NCBI GenBank assembly: GCA_905373785.1
Contig: CAJPUK010000007.1
Location: forward strand, 1 to 28,996
Direction: 5' to 3'
DNA length: 28,996 bases
From: an uncultured Johnsonella sp.
Lineage (GTDB): Bacteria; Bacillota; Clostridia; Lachnospirales; Lachnospiraceae
Below, piece after piece: positions 1 through 8,734 of this stretch. The position numbers were made by a program, and so were the translations under genes. Every line of letters begins with the position of its first letter. The first letter of the stretch is position 1. The notes under the pieces are model-generated. The model saw nothing but the letters and a program-made list of their open reading frames with translations, made no database searches and had not been told where the DNA came from.

Positions 1-437
1 AGAAGTTTTTGGAAGCACTCAGCAAGGAACTGGCATTTGAGGTCGTTGACGTGGAGTTTGTTAAAGAGGCGTCAGAACATTACTTAAGAGTATACTGCGA
101 TATGGATAAGGAAGGCGGTATAACTATAGATGACTGCGTGGAAATCAGCAGGGCTGTCAGCGATTGGCTTGATGAAACCGACTTTATTGATGAGTCATAT
201 ATACTCGAGGTAAGCTCTCCGGGACTTGGAAGAACCCTAAAAAAGGACAAGGACTTTTTAAGGGAACTGGGAAAGGGAGTCGAAGTAAAACTTTACAAAG
301 CAATAGATAAGAGAAAAGATTTTTCCGGAATACTGAAAAGTTTTGATGACGAGAACATTGTTATAGAAGAAAATTCGAAAGATATCTGCTTTTTACGCAA
401 GGATATAGCACTTATAAGGCTTAGTATAGAAGATTAA
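1..437 (+). CDS. rimP: Ribosome maturation factor RimP (5'-truncated by window edge)
   Basis: RimP assists late assembly of the 30S ribosomal subunit in the cytoplasm. The reading frame is open to the left edge, so the true start lies outside the window; the TTG at 9 is only the first start-like codon, not a credible start. The family landmarks are visible: the FEVVDVEFVKE segment of the N-terminal alpha/beta domain, then ILEVSSPGLGRTLKKDKDF, the SSPG.(D/G)R signature that links to the C-terminal SH3-like domain. About 142 residues are visible against a family length near 150, so only a few residues are missing. It ends with TAA and is followed 42 bases later by nusA, the usual partner in Firmicutes. 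The assignment is secure. Confidence 0.95.
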   Translation, partial: KFLEALSKELAFEVVDVEFVKEASEHYLRVYCDMDKEGGITIDDCVEISRAVSDWLDETDFIDESYILEVSSPGLGRTLKKDKDFLRELGKGVEVKLYKAIDKRKDFSGILKSFDDENIVIEENSKDICFLRKDIALIRLSIED

Positions 438-479
438 TAAGAAGGTGAATAAAGCACCTATTAGGAGGAAAATAAAAAA

Positions 480-1676
480 ATGAATAAGGAATTAAAGGAA
501 GCACTGGAACTCTTGGAAAAAGAGAGGAACATAAGTAAAAGTTCTCTGCTTGAAGCCATAGAGAACTCGCTTATATCCGCCTGTAAGAATCATTTCGGTG
601 TGGCGGATAATGTTAAGGTGAGTATAAATCCCGATACTTGTGATTATTCAGTGTTTCAAGAAAAAGAAGTAGTGGATAGCCTTGAGGATTTAAGTTTTGA
701 AGAAAAACCGTTAAAAATAAGTCTTGAAGATGCAAAGAAAATAGATATAAAATATGAAGTGGGAGATAAGGTATTAATACCTATTAAATCAACGGAGTTC
801 GGTCGTATAGCTACCGGCAGGGCTAAGAGTGTAATACTTCAAAAGATTAGAGAAGAAGAAAGAAAAGCTATCTATAATGACTATTATTCCAAGGAAAGAG
901 AAGTAATAAGCGGAGTAGTTCAAAGGTATGTGGGGAAAAATATGACGGTAAACTTAGGACGCTGCGATGCCATGCTTCCGGAGTCGGAGCAGGTCAAGTC
1001 GGAGCAGCTTAAGCCTACAGACAGAATCAAGGTCTATGTGGTAGAAGTTAAGGAAAATCCCAAGGGACCGAAGATAACCGTATCGAGAAATCACCAGGAG
1101 CTGGTAAGAAAGCTTTTTGAGTCCGAGGTATCTGAAATAAAAGACGGAATAGTGGAAATTAAATCAATAGCCAGAGAAGCAGGCTCAAGAACCAAGATGG
1201 CAGTATCAAGTAATGATGAAAATGTAGATGCGGTAGGAGCCTGCGTGGGAATTAACGGAATAAGAGTAAACTCCGTAGTTGAGGAACTGAGAGGAGAGAA
1301 GGTAGATATAATCAACTGGGATGATAACCCCGGTTATCTTATAGAAAACGCTTTAAGTCCTGCCAAGGTAATCTGTGTTGTGGCGGATGAGGATAACAAA
1401 GAGGCTCAGGTAATAGTTCCGGATTATCAGCTATCACTTGCAATAGGAAAAGAAGGACAAAATGCAAGACTTGCAGCAAAGCTTACCGGTTACAAAATTG
1501 ATATAAAGAGTGAGACACAGGCAAGAGAGATAGGTTTATTTGATGAACTCGGTATAGATTACAGACCTGAGGGAACCTTGGATTTTGAAGAGATTGAAGT
1601 AGAGCCTGAAATAACCGATCCACAGGAAGAAACCGGGGAGGTTATTGAAGAAAAAGGAGAAGATAGCGACATTTAA
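480..1676 (+). CDS. nusA: Transcription termination/antitermination protein NusA
   Basis: NusA binds RNA polymerase and nascent RNA and modulates pausing, intrinsic termination and antitermination. The 398-residue product shows the expected order: N-terminal RNAP-binding domain (about 1-130), an S1 domain (about 139-205, starting REVISGVVQRYVG), and two KH domains. KH1 contains the GINGIR loop and KH2 contains AIGKEGQNARLAAKLTGY. It ends in an acidic Glu-rich tail of roughly 40 residues in place of the extra repeats of proteobacterial NusA, which is normal for Firmicutes. The ATG start is supported by a TAGGAGG site at 462-468. It sits between rimP and ylxR in the standard cluster order. No anomalies were seen. 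Confidence 0.97.
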   Translation: MNKELKEALELLEKERNISKSSLLEAIENSLISACKNHFGVADNVKVSINPDTCDYSVFQEKEVVDSLEDLSFEEKPLKISLEDAKKIDIKYEVGDKVLIPIKSTEFGRIATGRAKSVILQKIREEERKAIYNDYYSKEREVISGVVQRYVGKNMTVNLGRCDAMLPESEQVKSEQLKPTDRIKVYVVEVKENPKGPKITVSRNHQELVRKLFESEVSEIKDGIVEIKSIAREAGSRTKMAVSSNDENVDAVGACVGINGIRVNSVVEELRGEKVDIINWDDNPGYLIENALSPAKVICVVADEDNKEAQVIVPDYQLSLAIGKEGQNARLAAKLTGYKIDIKSETQAREIGLFDELGIDYRPEGTLDFEEIEVEPEITDPQEETGEVIEEKGEDSDI

Positions 1677-1697
1677 TATAAAAGTGAGGGCTTAGGA

Positions 1698-1970
1698 ATG
1701 GAAGTTAAATCTAAACCACTGAGATTATGTATAGCCTGTGGAACACAAAGAAGTAAAAAGGAGATGATACGCATAGTTAAGTCTAAAGATTCGGTGATCG
1801 GTTTAGACCCTACAGGAAGGGCTGCCGGCAGAGGAGCGTACATTTGTAAGGATACAAATTGCATACAAAAAGCCGAAAAGAACAAAGCACTGGACAGATC
1901 GTTTAAGATGAAGGTACAAAAAGAAACTTATCTGAAATTAACAGAGGAAATGAAGGAATTAAGTGAATAA
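1698..1970 (+). CDS. ylxR: YlxR family RNA-binding protein (RnpM)
   Basis: This is a small 90-residue basic protein of the YlxR/DUF448 family. Work in Bacillus subtilis renamed the family member RnpM because it modulates RNase P; that function is transferred here by family only. The sequence shows the family core: RLCIACGTQRSKKEMIRIV near the N-terminus, then GRAAGRGAYICKD, then a basic region ending near DRSFKMK. Cys pairs CIAC and CKDTNC are visible. It starts 21 bases after the nusA stop and its 3' end overlaps the next gene by 8 bases, which supports translational coupling. The nusA-ylxR-ylxQ-infB order makes the call firm. Confidence 0.93.
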   Translation: MEVKSKPLRLCIACGTQRSKKEMIRIVKSKDSVIGLDPTGRAAGRGAYICKDTNCIQKAEKNKALDRSFKMKVQKETYLKLTEEMKELSE

Positions 1971-2277
1971 GATATTAAATTTAATAGGCTTGGCTATGAG
2001 GGCGGCAAAGGTTGTAAGCGGAGAATTTTCTACGGAAAAGCTTATAAAAGAAAATAAAGCTAAACTGGTAATAGTTGCAACGGATGCTTCCGATAATACC
2101 AAAAAGCTTTTTATGAATAAATGTGCTTACAAGAAAATACCTATATACATATACTCGGATAAACTAAGCCTTGGACATGCAATCGGAAAAGAATATAGGG
2201 CTTCACTCGGAATAAGTGATGCAAATTTTGCGCAAGCAATCAAGAAATTATTAGATACAGGGACGGAGGTAGTTTAA
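1963..2277 (+). CDS. ylxQ: YlxQ, L7Ae/L30e-family RNA-binding protein
   Basis: This 104-residue protein has the L7Ae-like fold and probably binds kink-turn RNA; its exact cellular RNA partner is not established. The sequence has the family pattern of an N-terminal helix (ILNLIGLAMRAAKVVSGE), a strand with LVIVATDASDNTKKLF, and IPIYIYSDKLSLGHAIGKEYRASLGI. The GTG start at 1963 lies inside the end of ylxR (8-base overlap). Its TAA stop is directly adjacent to the infB start codon with no gap, so translation of ylxR, ylxQ and infB is probably coupled. Confidence 0.92.
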   Translation: MNKILNLIGLAMRAAKVVSGEFSTEKLIKENKAKLVIVATDASDNTKKLFMNKCAYKKIPIYIYSDKLSLGHAIGKEYRASLGISDANFAQAIKKLLDTGTEVV

Positions 2278-5250
2278 TTGAAAATATATGAACTTTCGAA
2301 AGAATTGGGAAAGTCGAATAAAGAACTGATAGCTATACTGAATGAAAAAGGTATGGATGTAAAAAGCCATTTTTCATCAATTACTGATGAGCAGGCAAAT
2401 AGTGTAAGAAAAATGTTTTCGGAGGGAAGTAAATCTGAGGAAAGTAAGCCGGATACCAAGAGTGAACCTCATAAGAAAAAGTTCACTGCAGTATTCAGAC
2501 CTCAGAATGCACAGCAGCATAGCACAAAACCTGCTCAATCCACAGCTAAACAGTCAGGAACAAGAGTACTTTCCGTTCTTTCCGCAAATGATAAGAAACA
2601 AAGTGTCAGTGAAGAAGTAAAAGAAGTGCAGGGAAAGGTGCCTGTAGAAGAAGAGAAAAAAGAAAAAACAGTAACAGAAACAAAAATTGTAGAAGAGAAG
2701 AAAGAAGTAACACAAGAAAAAGTTGTAACGGATACAAAGTCTACAGATGAGGCTGTTAAAGATATAGACAATAATTTGGAGAAGCAAAAGCCGACGATGC
2801 AAAATGAAGAGAAAAAAGAAGTAAAAGTAAGAAATGTATATGACGATATGGCACGAAGAGAAGAAGAGAAAAGAAAAGAAAGTGCCAATCAGCCAAAGAC
2901 TCAGTCAGACTCAAGAAACAGAGGACAGGATAGAGGTCATGGAGACAACAGAAGAGGTCAGGGCTACAGAGGTCATGACAACAGAAATACAGACAGAAAA
3001 GGTGCCGAGGGACAAAGAAATACGGATAGAAGAGGAGCTGAAGGTCAGAGAAACTTCGGAAATCGTCAGCAGGGAAATAATCCCAGATATTCCGACAGAA
3101 ACTCTCAAGGTCAGCAAAGACAGGGTTCGGCTCAAAAGCAGGCAGGAGACAGACCTTTTAATCCTAATTTTAAAGACAGGAATTCATCCGGCGGGCAAAA
3201 TTATAAACCAAGAAATCAAAGAAATGATTTCTTTGATAAGGATAAAGATAAGGATGAAAAGCCTGTTTCACAAAGACAGGGAGGCTTTAAAAAGAGTTCT
3301 CAAAGGGATTCCGTTGCTTCAATGGACGGCTCTCTTGCTAAAAAGACCACTACTACAAGGGTAAATAAGAACAACTTTAAGAATCAAAAGACAGATAAAA
3401 AGCATCGTACAGAGGACGGACCTGCTAAGGGCAAGACAGTTAAGCATCCTTTTATCATGCCGGTTAAACCTAAGGTAGAGACTGTGGTTGAGGATATTAA
3501 GGAAATTACCATACCTGAAGTACTTACCATAAAGGACTTGGCAGCACAACTTAAACTTCAGTCCTCCGCTATTATTAAAAAACTTTTCATGAAGGGGCAG
3601 ATAGTAACTCTTAATACTGAGATAAGTTTTGCCGAGGCTGAGGAAATAGCCTTGGAGTATGATGTTATTTGTAACATGGAAGAAAAGGTTGATGTTATAG
3701 AAGAGCTTCTTAAAGAAGAAGAGGAAAATGAAGCCGATCTTTTACCAAGACCTCCTGTAGTCTGTGTTATGGGACATGTAGACCATGGTAAAACTTCACT
3801 TTTGGATGCTATAAGAAAGAGTGATGTAACAAGTCATGAGGCAGGCGGTATCACACAGCATATAGGTGCATATATGGTTAAGATCAACGGACAGCCTATA
3901 ACCTTCCTTGACACACCCGGACATGAGGCATTTACCGCTATGAGAATGCGTGGTGCGCAGTCAACCGATATAGCTATACTTGTTGTAGCTGCTGATGACG
4001 GTGTCATGCCGCAGACTGTAGAGGCTATAAGCCATGCCAAGGCGGCGGGTGTAGAGATTATAGTAGCGGTAAATAAAATAGATAAGCCGAGTGCCAACAT
4101 AGACAGAGTAAAGCAGGAGCTTTCAGAGTACGATCTTATACCTGAGGATTGGGGCGGAAGCACCATATTCTGTCCGGTATCCGCACATAGCAAAGAAGGT
4201 ATAGAGCAGCTGCTTGAGATGATCATACTTGCGGCAGAGGTCAAGGAATTAAAGGCTAATCCTAATCGTAAGGCAAGAGGTATAGTTATAGAGGCTAAGC
4301 TTGACAAGGGCAAGGGCTCGGTTGCTACGGTACTTGTTCAAAAGGGAACGCTTCATGTGGGAGACTTTATAGCGGCAGGAGCTTGCTCAGGTAAGGTTCG
4401 TGCCATGATAAATGATAAGGGAATCAAGTTAAAGCAGGCAACTCCGTCCACTCCGGTAGAGATACTCGGACTTGACAATGTACCTAATGCCGGAGAAATC
4501 TTTGTAGCTACCGAAAATGACAAGGAAGCTAAAGCATTTGCGGCTACCTTTATATCTGAAAATAAGAATAAACTTATAGAAGAGACCAAAGCAAAGCTAA
4601 GCCTTGACGATCTGTTTACACAAATCAAGGCAGGAAACTTAAAGGAGCTTCCGGTTATTATCAAGGCGGATGTGCAAGGTTCTGTGGAAGCGGTAAAGGA
4701 ATCACTTGTTAAGCTTTCCAATGAAGAGGTACAGGTCAAGGTAATACACGGAGGTGTAGGCTCTATTAACGAATCGGATGTAGCCTTGGCTGCTGCAAGT
4801 AATGCTATAATTATAGGATTTAATGTAAGACCGGACGCTACAGCAAAATCAAGTGCGGATCAGGAGAAGGTCGACCTTAGACTGTATAAGGTCATCTATC
4901 AGGCTATAGAAGATGTTGAAGCTGCAATGAGGGGTATGCTTGAGCCTGTTTATGAAGAAAAGGTAATAGGACATGCCGAGGTAAGACAGATATTTAAGGC
5001 TTCAGGAGTAGGTACTATAGCCGGATCTTATGTAAAAGACGGTAAGTTTGTAAGAGGATGCAAGATTAGAATTACAAGAGATTCTGAGCAGATTTATGAA
5101 GGAGCACTTGCCTCACTTAAGAGATTTAAGGATGATGTAAAAGAAGTCAATACCGGATATGAGTGCGGACTGGTGTTCGAGAAGTTCAATGATATAAAAG
5201 AAGGCGACTATGTGGAAGCTTATGATATGGTAGAGGTTTCAAGAGGCTAA
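2278..5250 (+). CDS. infB: Translation initiation factor IF-2
   Basis: IF-2 is the GTPase that delivers initiator tRNA to the ribosome. The 990-residue product starts at a TTG directly abutting the ylxQ stop, with GGACGGAGGT just upstream. Domains in order: a first IF2_N module (1-50), a disordered linker (about 60-395), a second IF2_N module (about 410-465), and the GTPase domain with G1 GHVDHGKT at 499-506, then GGITQHIGAY, DTPGHEAF, NKID and SAHS. The beta-barrel and C-terminal IF2 domains follow. The linker is first Lys/Glu-rich, then Arg/Gly/Gln/Asn-rich, and contains an imperfect 33-bp tandem pair at 2986-3018 and 3019-3051 encoding NTDR(K/R)GAEGQR. Such long linkers are common in this family. 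The call is certain. Confidence 0.98.
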   Translation: MKIYELSKELGKSNKELIAILNEKGMDVKSHFSSITDEQANSVRKMFSEGSKSEESKPDTKSEPHKKKFTAVFRPQNAQQHSTKPAQSTAKQSGTRVLSVLSANDKKQSVSEEVKEVQGKVPVEEEKKEKTVTETKIVEEKKEVTQEKVVTDTKSTDEAVKDIDNNLEKQKPTMQNEEKKEVKVRNVYDDMARREEEKRKESANQPKTQSDSRNRGQDRGHGDNRRGQGYRGHDNRNTDRKGAEGQRNTDRRGAEGQRNFGNRQQGNNPRYSDRNSQGQQRQGSAQKQAGDRPFNPNFKDRNSSGGQNYKPRNQRNDFFDKDKDKDEKPVSQRQGGFKKSSQRDSVASMDGSLAKKTTTTRVNKNNFKNQKTDKKHRTEDGPAKGKTVKHPFIMPVKPKVETVVEDIKEITIPEVLTIKDLAAQLKLQSSAIIKKLFMKGQIVTLNTEISFAEAEEIALEYDVICNMEEKVDVIEELLKEEEENEADLLPRPPVVCVMGHVDHGKTSLLDAIRKSDVTSHEAGGITQHIGAYMVKINGQPITFLDTPGHEAFTAMRMRGAQSTDIAILVVAADDGVMPQTVEAISHAKAAGVEIIVAVNKIDKPSANIDRVKQELSEYDLIPEDWGGSTIFCPVSAHSKEGIEQLLEMIILAAEVKELKANPNRKARGIVIEAKLDKGKGSVATVLVQKGTLHVGDFIAAGACSGKVRAMINDKGIKLKQATPSTPVEILGLDNVPNAGEIFVATENDKEAKAFAATFISENKNKLIEETKAKLSLDDLFTQIKAGNLKELPVIIKADVQGSVEAVKESLVKLSNEEVQVKVIHGGVGSINESDVALAAASNAIIIGFNVRPDATAKSSADQEKVDLRLYKVIYQAIEDVEAAMRGMLEPVYEEKVIGHAEVRQIFKASGVGTIAGSYVKDGKFVRGCKIRITRDSEQIYEGALASLKRFKDDVKEVNTGYECGLVFEKFNDIKEGDYVEAYDMVEVSRG

Positions 5251-5280
5251 TTGCCAAACTAATATCAGCTTAGGAGATTT

Positions 5281-5682
5281 ATGAGAAAAAACAGTATAAA
5301 GAATACCAGAATTAATTCTGAGGTTATGCGTGAGATATCTCAAATTATAAGAACTGAGTTAAAAGATCCGAGAGTCAGTACTATGACCAGTGTTACGGAT
5401 GTTAATGTAACTACAGATCTTAAGTACTGCACAGTATATGTAAGTGTGCTTGGAGATAAGGAAGAGGCTGATAAAACCTTAGAGGGCTTAAGAAAAGCCG
5501 GAGGATTTATCAGATATGAACTTGCACACAGACTTAACTTGAGGAATACACCTGAACTGAAGTTTGTTATAGACAATTCTTTGGAGTACGGAATGAAGAT
5601 GGATAAACTTATAGATGAGGTAATCAGTAAGGATACAAAAAAGCATAAGGAAGAGGGTAAGGAGGATGAAGAAACGCTTTAG
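5281..5682 (+). CDS. rbfA: 30S ribosome-binding factor RbfA
   Basis: RbfA is a KH-like protein that binds the immature 30S subunit and helps 16S rRNA 5'-end maturation. The 133-residue sequence has the typical start NTRINSEVMREISQIIRTELKDPR, the strand segment VTDVNVTTDLKYCTVYVSVLG, and the C-terminal ELAHRLNLRNTPELKF signature, followed by a short charged tail. The ATG at 5281 has a TTAGGAG site about 6 bases upstream. It lies 30 bases after infB. The stop codon falls in the loop of a small hairpin (see 5671-5693). Confidence 0.95.
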   Translation: MRKNSIKNTRINSEVMREISQIIRTELKDPRVSTMTSVTDVNVTTDLKYCTVYVSVLGDKEEADKTLEGLRKAGGFIRYELAHRLNLRNTPELKFVIDNSLEYGMKMDKLIDEVISKDTKKHKEEGKEDEETL

Positions 5683-5693
5683 GGCGTTTCTTT
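5671..5693 (+). terminator. Weak hairpin at the rbfA stop codon
   Basis: GAAACGC at 5671-5677 pairs perfectly with GCGTTTC at 5684-5690 across a 6-base loop that contains the rbfA stop TAG; TTT follows. The T-run is short (TTTGTCT), so it could be a partial terminator or a 3'-end processing or stability hairpin rather than a full stop between rbfA and nrnA. The neighbouring spacer (5683-5796) also has AATCACA/TGTGATT arms (5712-5718, 5728-5734) and a GCATTT/AAATGC hairpin (5758-5774). Confidence 0.4.
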
Positions 5694-5796
5694 GTCTAAA
5701 ATACCGCTTGTAATCACATATAGTGCTTGTGATTTCAAAAACATAAACATTTAACGGGCATTTCCATAAAATGCAAGATTAATAAGAGGTATAAGA

Positions 5797-6753
5797 GTGA
5801 ATATATTAGAAGAAAAATTATTATCGGCAAAAAAAGTTGCCATAACCGGTCACGTCAATCCTGACGGTGACTGTATAGGTTCTGTACTTGCTATTTATAA
5901 TTATATAAGTACAGTTTACCCTGAAATTAAGTTGAGTGCATATTTGGAAGAATTCAGCGATAAATTCATGTTTTTAAAAAACAGTGAAAATATAAAGCAG
6001 AGCGTGGAAGAAGACGAGGAGTTTGATCTGCTTATATGTGTAGATTCGGCTGATATACAAAGACTTGGATTTTCAGAGGTTTTATTGCAAAAAAGCAAGG
6101 AATCAATAAATATAGATCATCATGTAACCAATACAAAGTTTACGGATGAAACCTGTCTTGAGGCAGACGCAAGCTCTACTGCCGAAGTTATATATACCCT
6201 TTTGAATAAAGAAAAGATAGATAAGGCTGTAGCGGAGTGTCTGTATACAGGTATGGTTCATGATACCGGTGTATTCAGGTATTCCTGCACATCACCAAAG
6301 ACTATGAGGATAGCTGCCGATTTAATGGAAAAGGGAATAGATTACACAACTATTGTGGATGAAAGCTTTTATGAAAAGAGTTATTTACAAAATCAGATAC
6401 TCGGAAGAACTCTTTTGGAAAGTATATTAATACTTGACGGAAAGTGCATATTCTCATATGTGAACAGAAAAATGATGAATTTTTATGAGGTTACTAAAAA
6501 AGATCTTGATGGTATAATAGAGCAACTGAGACAGACAAGAGGTGTGGAAGTGGCTATATTTTTATATGAAGTGGAAACACAAAAATACAAGGTGAGCTTA
6601 CGCTCTAAAACCAAGGTGGATGTAAGTAAGATTGCTGCATTCTTCGGAGGCGGAGGGCATGTAAGGGCGGCAGGCTGCACGATGGACGGAACAGTGCATG
6701 ATATTGTCAATAATATTTCAATGCATATAGAACAGGCATTGCTTAAATGCTAA
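5797..6753 (+). CDS. nrnA: DHH/DHHA1 phosphoesterase, NrnA-type oligoribonuclease/pAp phosphatase
   Basis: NrnA-type enzymes degrade very short oligoribonucleotides and dephosphorylate 3'-phosphoadenosine 5'-phosphate in the cytoplasm. The 318-residue protein carries metal-binding motifs in order: GHVNPDGDCIGS near residues 17-28, CVDSAD, the DHH triad at 107-109 (IDHHVTN), and GMVHDTGVFRYSCTS. The DHHA1 signature FGGGGHVRAAG follows, with its His at 288. The GTG start at 5797 is chosen because AAGAGG (5784-5789) stands 7 bases upstream and no better start precedes the first motif. The gene lies between rbfA and truB, the common Firmicute location. The exact substrate preference cannot be read from the sequence. 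Confidence 0.9.
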   Translation: MNILEEKLLSAKKVAITGHVNPDGDCIGSVLAIYNYISTVYPEIKLSAYLEEFSDKFMFLKNSENIKQSVEEDEEFDLLICVDSADIQRLGFSEVLLQKSKESINIDHHVTNTKFTDETCLEADASSTAEVIYTLLNKEKIDKAVAECLYTGMVHDTGVFRYSCTSPKTMRIAADLMEKGIDYTTIVDESFYEKSYLQNQILGRTLLESILILDGKCIFSYVNRKMMNFYEVTKKDLDGIIEQLRQTRGVEVAIFLYEVETQKYKVSLRSKTKVDVSKIAAFFGGGGHVRAAGCTMDGTVHDIVNNISMHIEQALLKC

Positions 6754-6840
6754 CAGTTTGGGAGTACAGTTTTGATACAGTAATTTTTAAAAGATGCACC
6801 GGATGCTTGTTACAAAGACTAATAACAGTTTGGAGATAAG

Positions 6841-7746
6841 ATGATAGACGGCATATTACCTATATATAAAGAAAAATCCTATACTTCTCATGATGTGGTT
6901 GCTAAGTTAAGAGGCATATTAAAGCAGAAAAAGATAGGCCATACAGGCACACTGGATCCTGATGCTACCGGAGTTTTACCGGTATGCCTCGGGGCTGCCA
7001 CAAAGGTGTCGGATATGCTAAGTACGGGTATAAAAGAATACAGGACTACTATGCTTTTGGGCATAGAAACCGATACTCAGGATATAGGCGGAAAAGTCCT
7101 AAGAACAGGTACTGCCGATATAAGCGAAGACAGGCTTAAGGAAGCCATATATTCATTTAAGGGTATATATCTGCAGGAGCCGCCCATGTACTCGGCTATA
7201 AAAATAAACGGTAAAAAACTTGTTGATTTGGCAAGGCAAGGCATAGAGGTTGAGCGAAAAAAAAGAGAAGTCGAAATCATAGAAATAGAGATAGAAAGAA
7301 TGGAACTTCCGGAAGTTGATATGAGGGTGCTTTGCTCAAAGGGAACTTATATAAGGACTTTATGCCACGATATAGGTAAAGCTTTGGGGACGGTAGCCTG
7401 TATGAAGTCTTTAATAAGAACAAAGCACGATATGTTCGAGCTGTCGGAGTGCATAAGTTTGAAAAAAGTTGAAAATTTAAGTAAAGAAGACTTAGATAAA
7501 CATATAGTTAAGATTGAAGATTATTTTAACTATTTGAATAAAGTTGAAGTTTTGGAAGAGTATCATCGTTATGCCATAAACGGCAATAAGATAGAATGGG
7601 ATTTTATTAAGTCGGATAGTGAGAAAATAAAAGATTGTAAGATGGTACGCTTATACAGTATGGGACTTTTTATAGGAATTTATGAGTATATAGCTGAAAA
7701 AAAGCTTTATAAACCGCTTAAGATGTTCTATATTAAGGATAAGTAG
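6841..7746 (+). CDS. truB: tRNA pseudouridine(55) synthase TruB
   Basis: TruB converts U55 to pseudouridine in the T-loop of most tRNAs. The 301-residue protein has the family start KSYTSHDVVAKLR, and the catalytic motif GHTGTLDPDATGVLP with the nucleophilic Asp at residue 39. The later KGTYIRTLCHDIG motif is also present. The C-terminal part (about 225-301) is divergent and rich in Lys, Tyr and Ile, replacing a clear PUA domain. The ATG at 6841 has TTTGGAG upstream. The 87-base spacer before it begins and ends with near-identical TAACAGTTTGG(G)AG stretches (about 6751 and 6826), so the RBS region is duplicated. Confidence 0.95.
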   Translation: MIDGILPIYKEKSYTSHDVVAKLRGILKQKKIGHTGTLDPDATGVLPVCLGAATKVSDMLSTGIKEYRTTMLLGIETDTQDIGGKVLRTGTADISEDRLKEAIYSFKGIYLQEPPMYSAIKINGKKLVDLARQGIEVERKKREVEIIEIEIERMELPEVDMRVLCSKGTYIRTLCHDIGKALGTVACMKSLIRTKHDMFELSECISLKKVENLSKEDLDKHIVKIEDYFNYLNKVEVLEEYHRYAINGNKIEWDFIKSDSEKIKDCKMVRLYSMGLFIGIYEYIAEKKLYKPLKMFYIKDK

Positions 7747-7759
7747 AGAGGTTTTGAGT

Positions 7760-8734
7760 ATGCATTTTATAAATAAAAAAGAATTTAATATACCTGAGGC
7801 TACAGTACTTAGTATAGGTAAGTTTGACGGGGAGCATAGAGGTCATAAGAAACTTTTTAAGAAGATGCAGGAAATTGCCAAGACAAAACAGCTTAAACTT
7901 GCCATATTTACCTTTGATACGGCACCGATCAATATACTTAAAACAAATACCTTAGTGTATACACAGATCAGTACTAACCCGGAAAAAAGAACTTATTTTG
8001 AAAAAATAGGCATAGACTATCTTGTAGAGTATCCGTTTGACAAAGAATTCTCAATGCTTAGAGCCACTGATTTTGTCAAAGATATACTTATAGCAAAGAT
8101 GAATATGAAGGCGGTAGTGGTTGGAGAGGATTGTGCCTTCGGATATAAAAAGTCGGGGGATTTGAATCTGTTAAAAAGACTTTCCAAGGTATATAATTAT
8201 GAAGTGTACCCTATAAAGAAAGAGGTGGATGCACTTAACAGAGATATAAGCTCCAGCCTTATAAAGCAGCTTATACTTAAGGGGGATATCAGCATGGCAA
8301 ATGAACTGCTGGGCTATAATTATAGTATCTTTGGCAAGGTGGTTCATGGCAACAAGATAGCAAGTCAGGTACTTAAAAGCCCTACTGCCAATATCTTTGT
8401 TTTTGATGAAAAGACCCTGCCTAAGTTTGGAGTATATGCCACAAGTATTAAACTTGAAGGAAGCTCCAAGACCTATCTTGGGCTTAGCAATGTAGGTACC
8501 AATCCTACGGTAAAGAATGATAAGGAAAATCATAAGGCAAGAATAGAAAGTTATATATATGATTTTAATGAAGATATCTATGAACAGGAAATAACGATCA
8601 GTTTTATTGAGTTTATAAGAGAGCAAAGAAAGTTTGCTTCTTTAGAAGAGTTAAAAACTCAGATAGAAAAAGATAAGGCTGAGGTTTATAATAAATACGG
8701 AAAACAATATGATCAAGGGGGAGAGCGAAGATGA
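7760..8734 (+). CDS. ribF: Bifunctional riboflavin kinase/FAD synthetase RibF
   Basis: RibF phosphorylates riboflavin to FMN and adenylylates FMN to FAD. The N-terminal FAD synthetase half shows SIGKFDGEHRGHKKLF (family T/SIGxFDGxHxGH) and GEDCAFGYKKSGD. Next comes RDISSSLIKQLILKGDISMA, corresponding to the R.SST.IR motif, and the C-terminal riboflavin kinase domain begins near YSIFGKVVHG. The usual LGFPTAN flavokinase motif reads LKSPTANI, a mild deviation that keeps PTAN. The ATG at 7760 is preferred because AGAGAGG (7745-7751) is 8 bases upstream; a TTG at 7754 is too close to that site. The stop overlaps the gltX start (ATGA), implying coupled translation. Confidence 0.93.
   Translation: MHFINKKEFNIPEATVLSIGKFDGEHRGHKKLFKKMQEIAKTKQLKLAIFTFDTAPINILKTNTLVYTQISTNPEKRTYFEKIGIDYLVEYPFDKEFSMLRATDFVKDILIAKMNMKAVVVGEDCAFGYKKSGDLNLLKRLSKVYNYEVYPIKKEVDALNRDISSSLIKQLILKGDISMANELLGYNYSIFGKVVHGNKIASQVLKSPTANIFVFDEKTLPKFGVYATSIKLEGSSKTYLGLSNVGTNPTVKNDKENHKARIESYIYDFNEDIYEQEITISFIEFIREQRKFASLEELKTQIEKDKAEVYNKYGKQYDQGGERR

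Noticed and set aside
2834..3364. 176-residue Glu/Arg/Ile-rich open frame inside infB
   Set aside because: It is an out-of-frame reading of the repetitive IF-2 linker, with no independent start signal.
6796..6805. GATGCACCGG near truB as a remnant of the 21193-21353 element
   Set aside because: Only a 10-base match is shared and no second arm is present, so chance is a fair explanation.
7754..7759. TTG at 7754 as the ribF start
   Set aside because: It is only 2 bases from the AGAGAGG site; the ATG at 7760 has an 8-base spacing.
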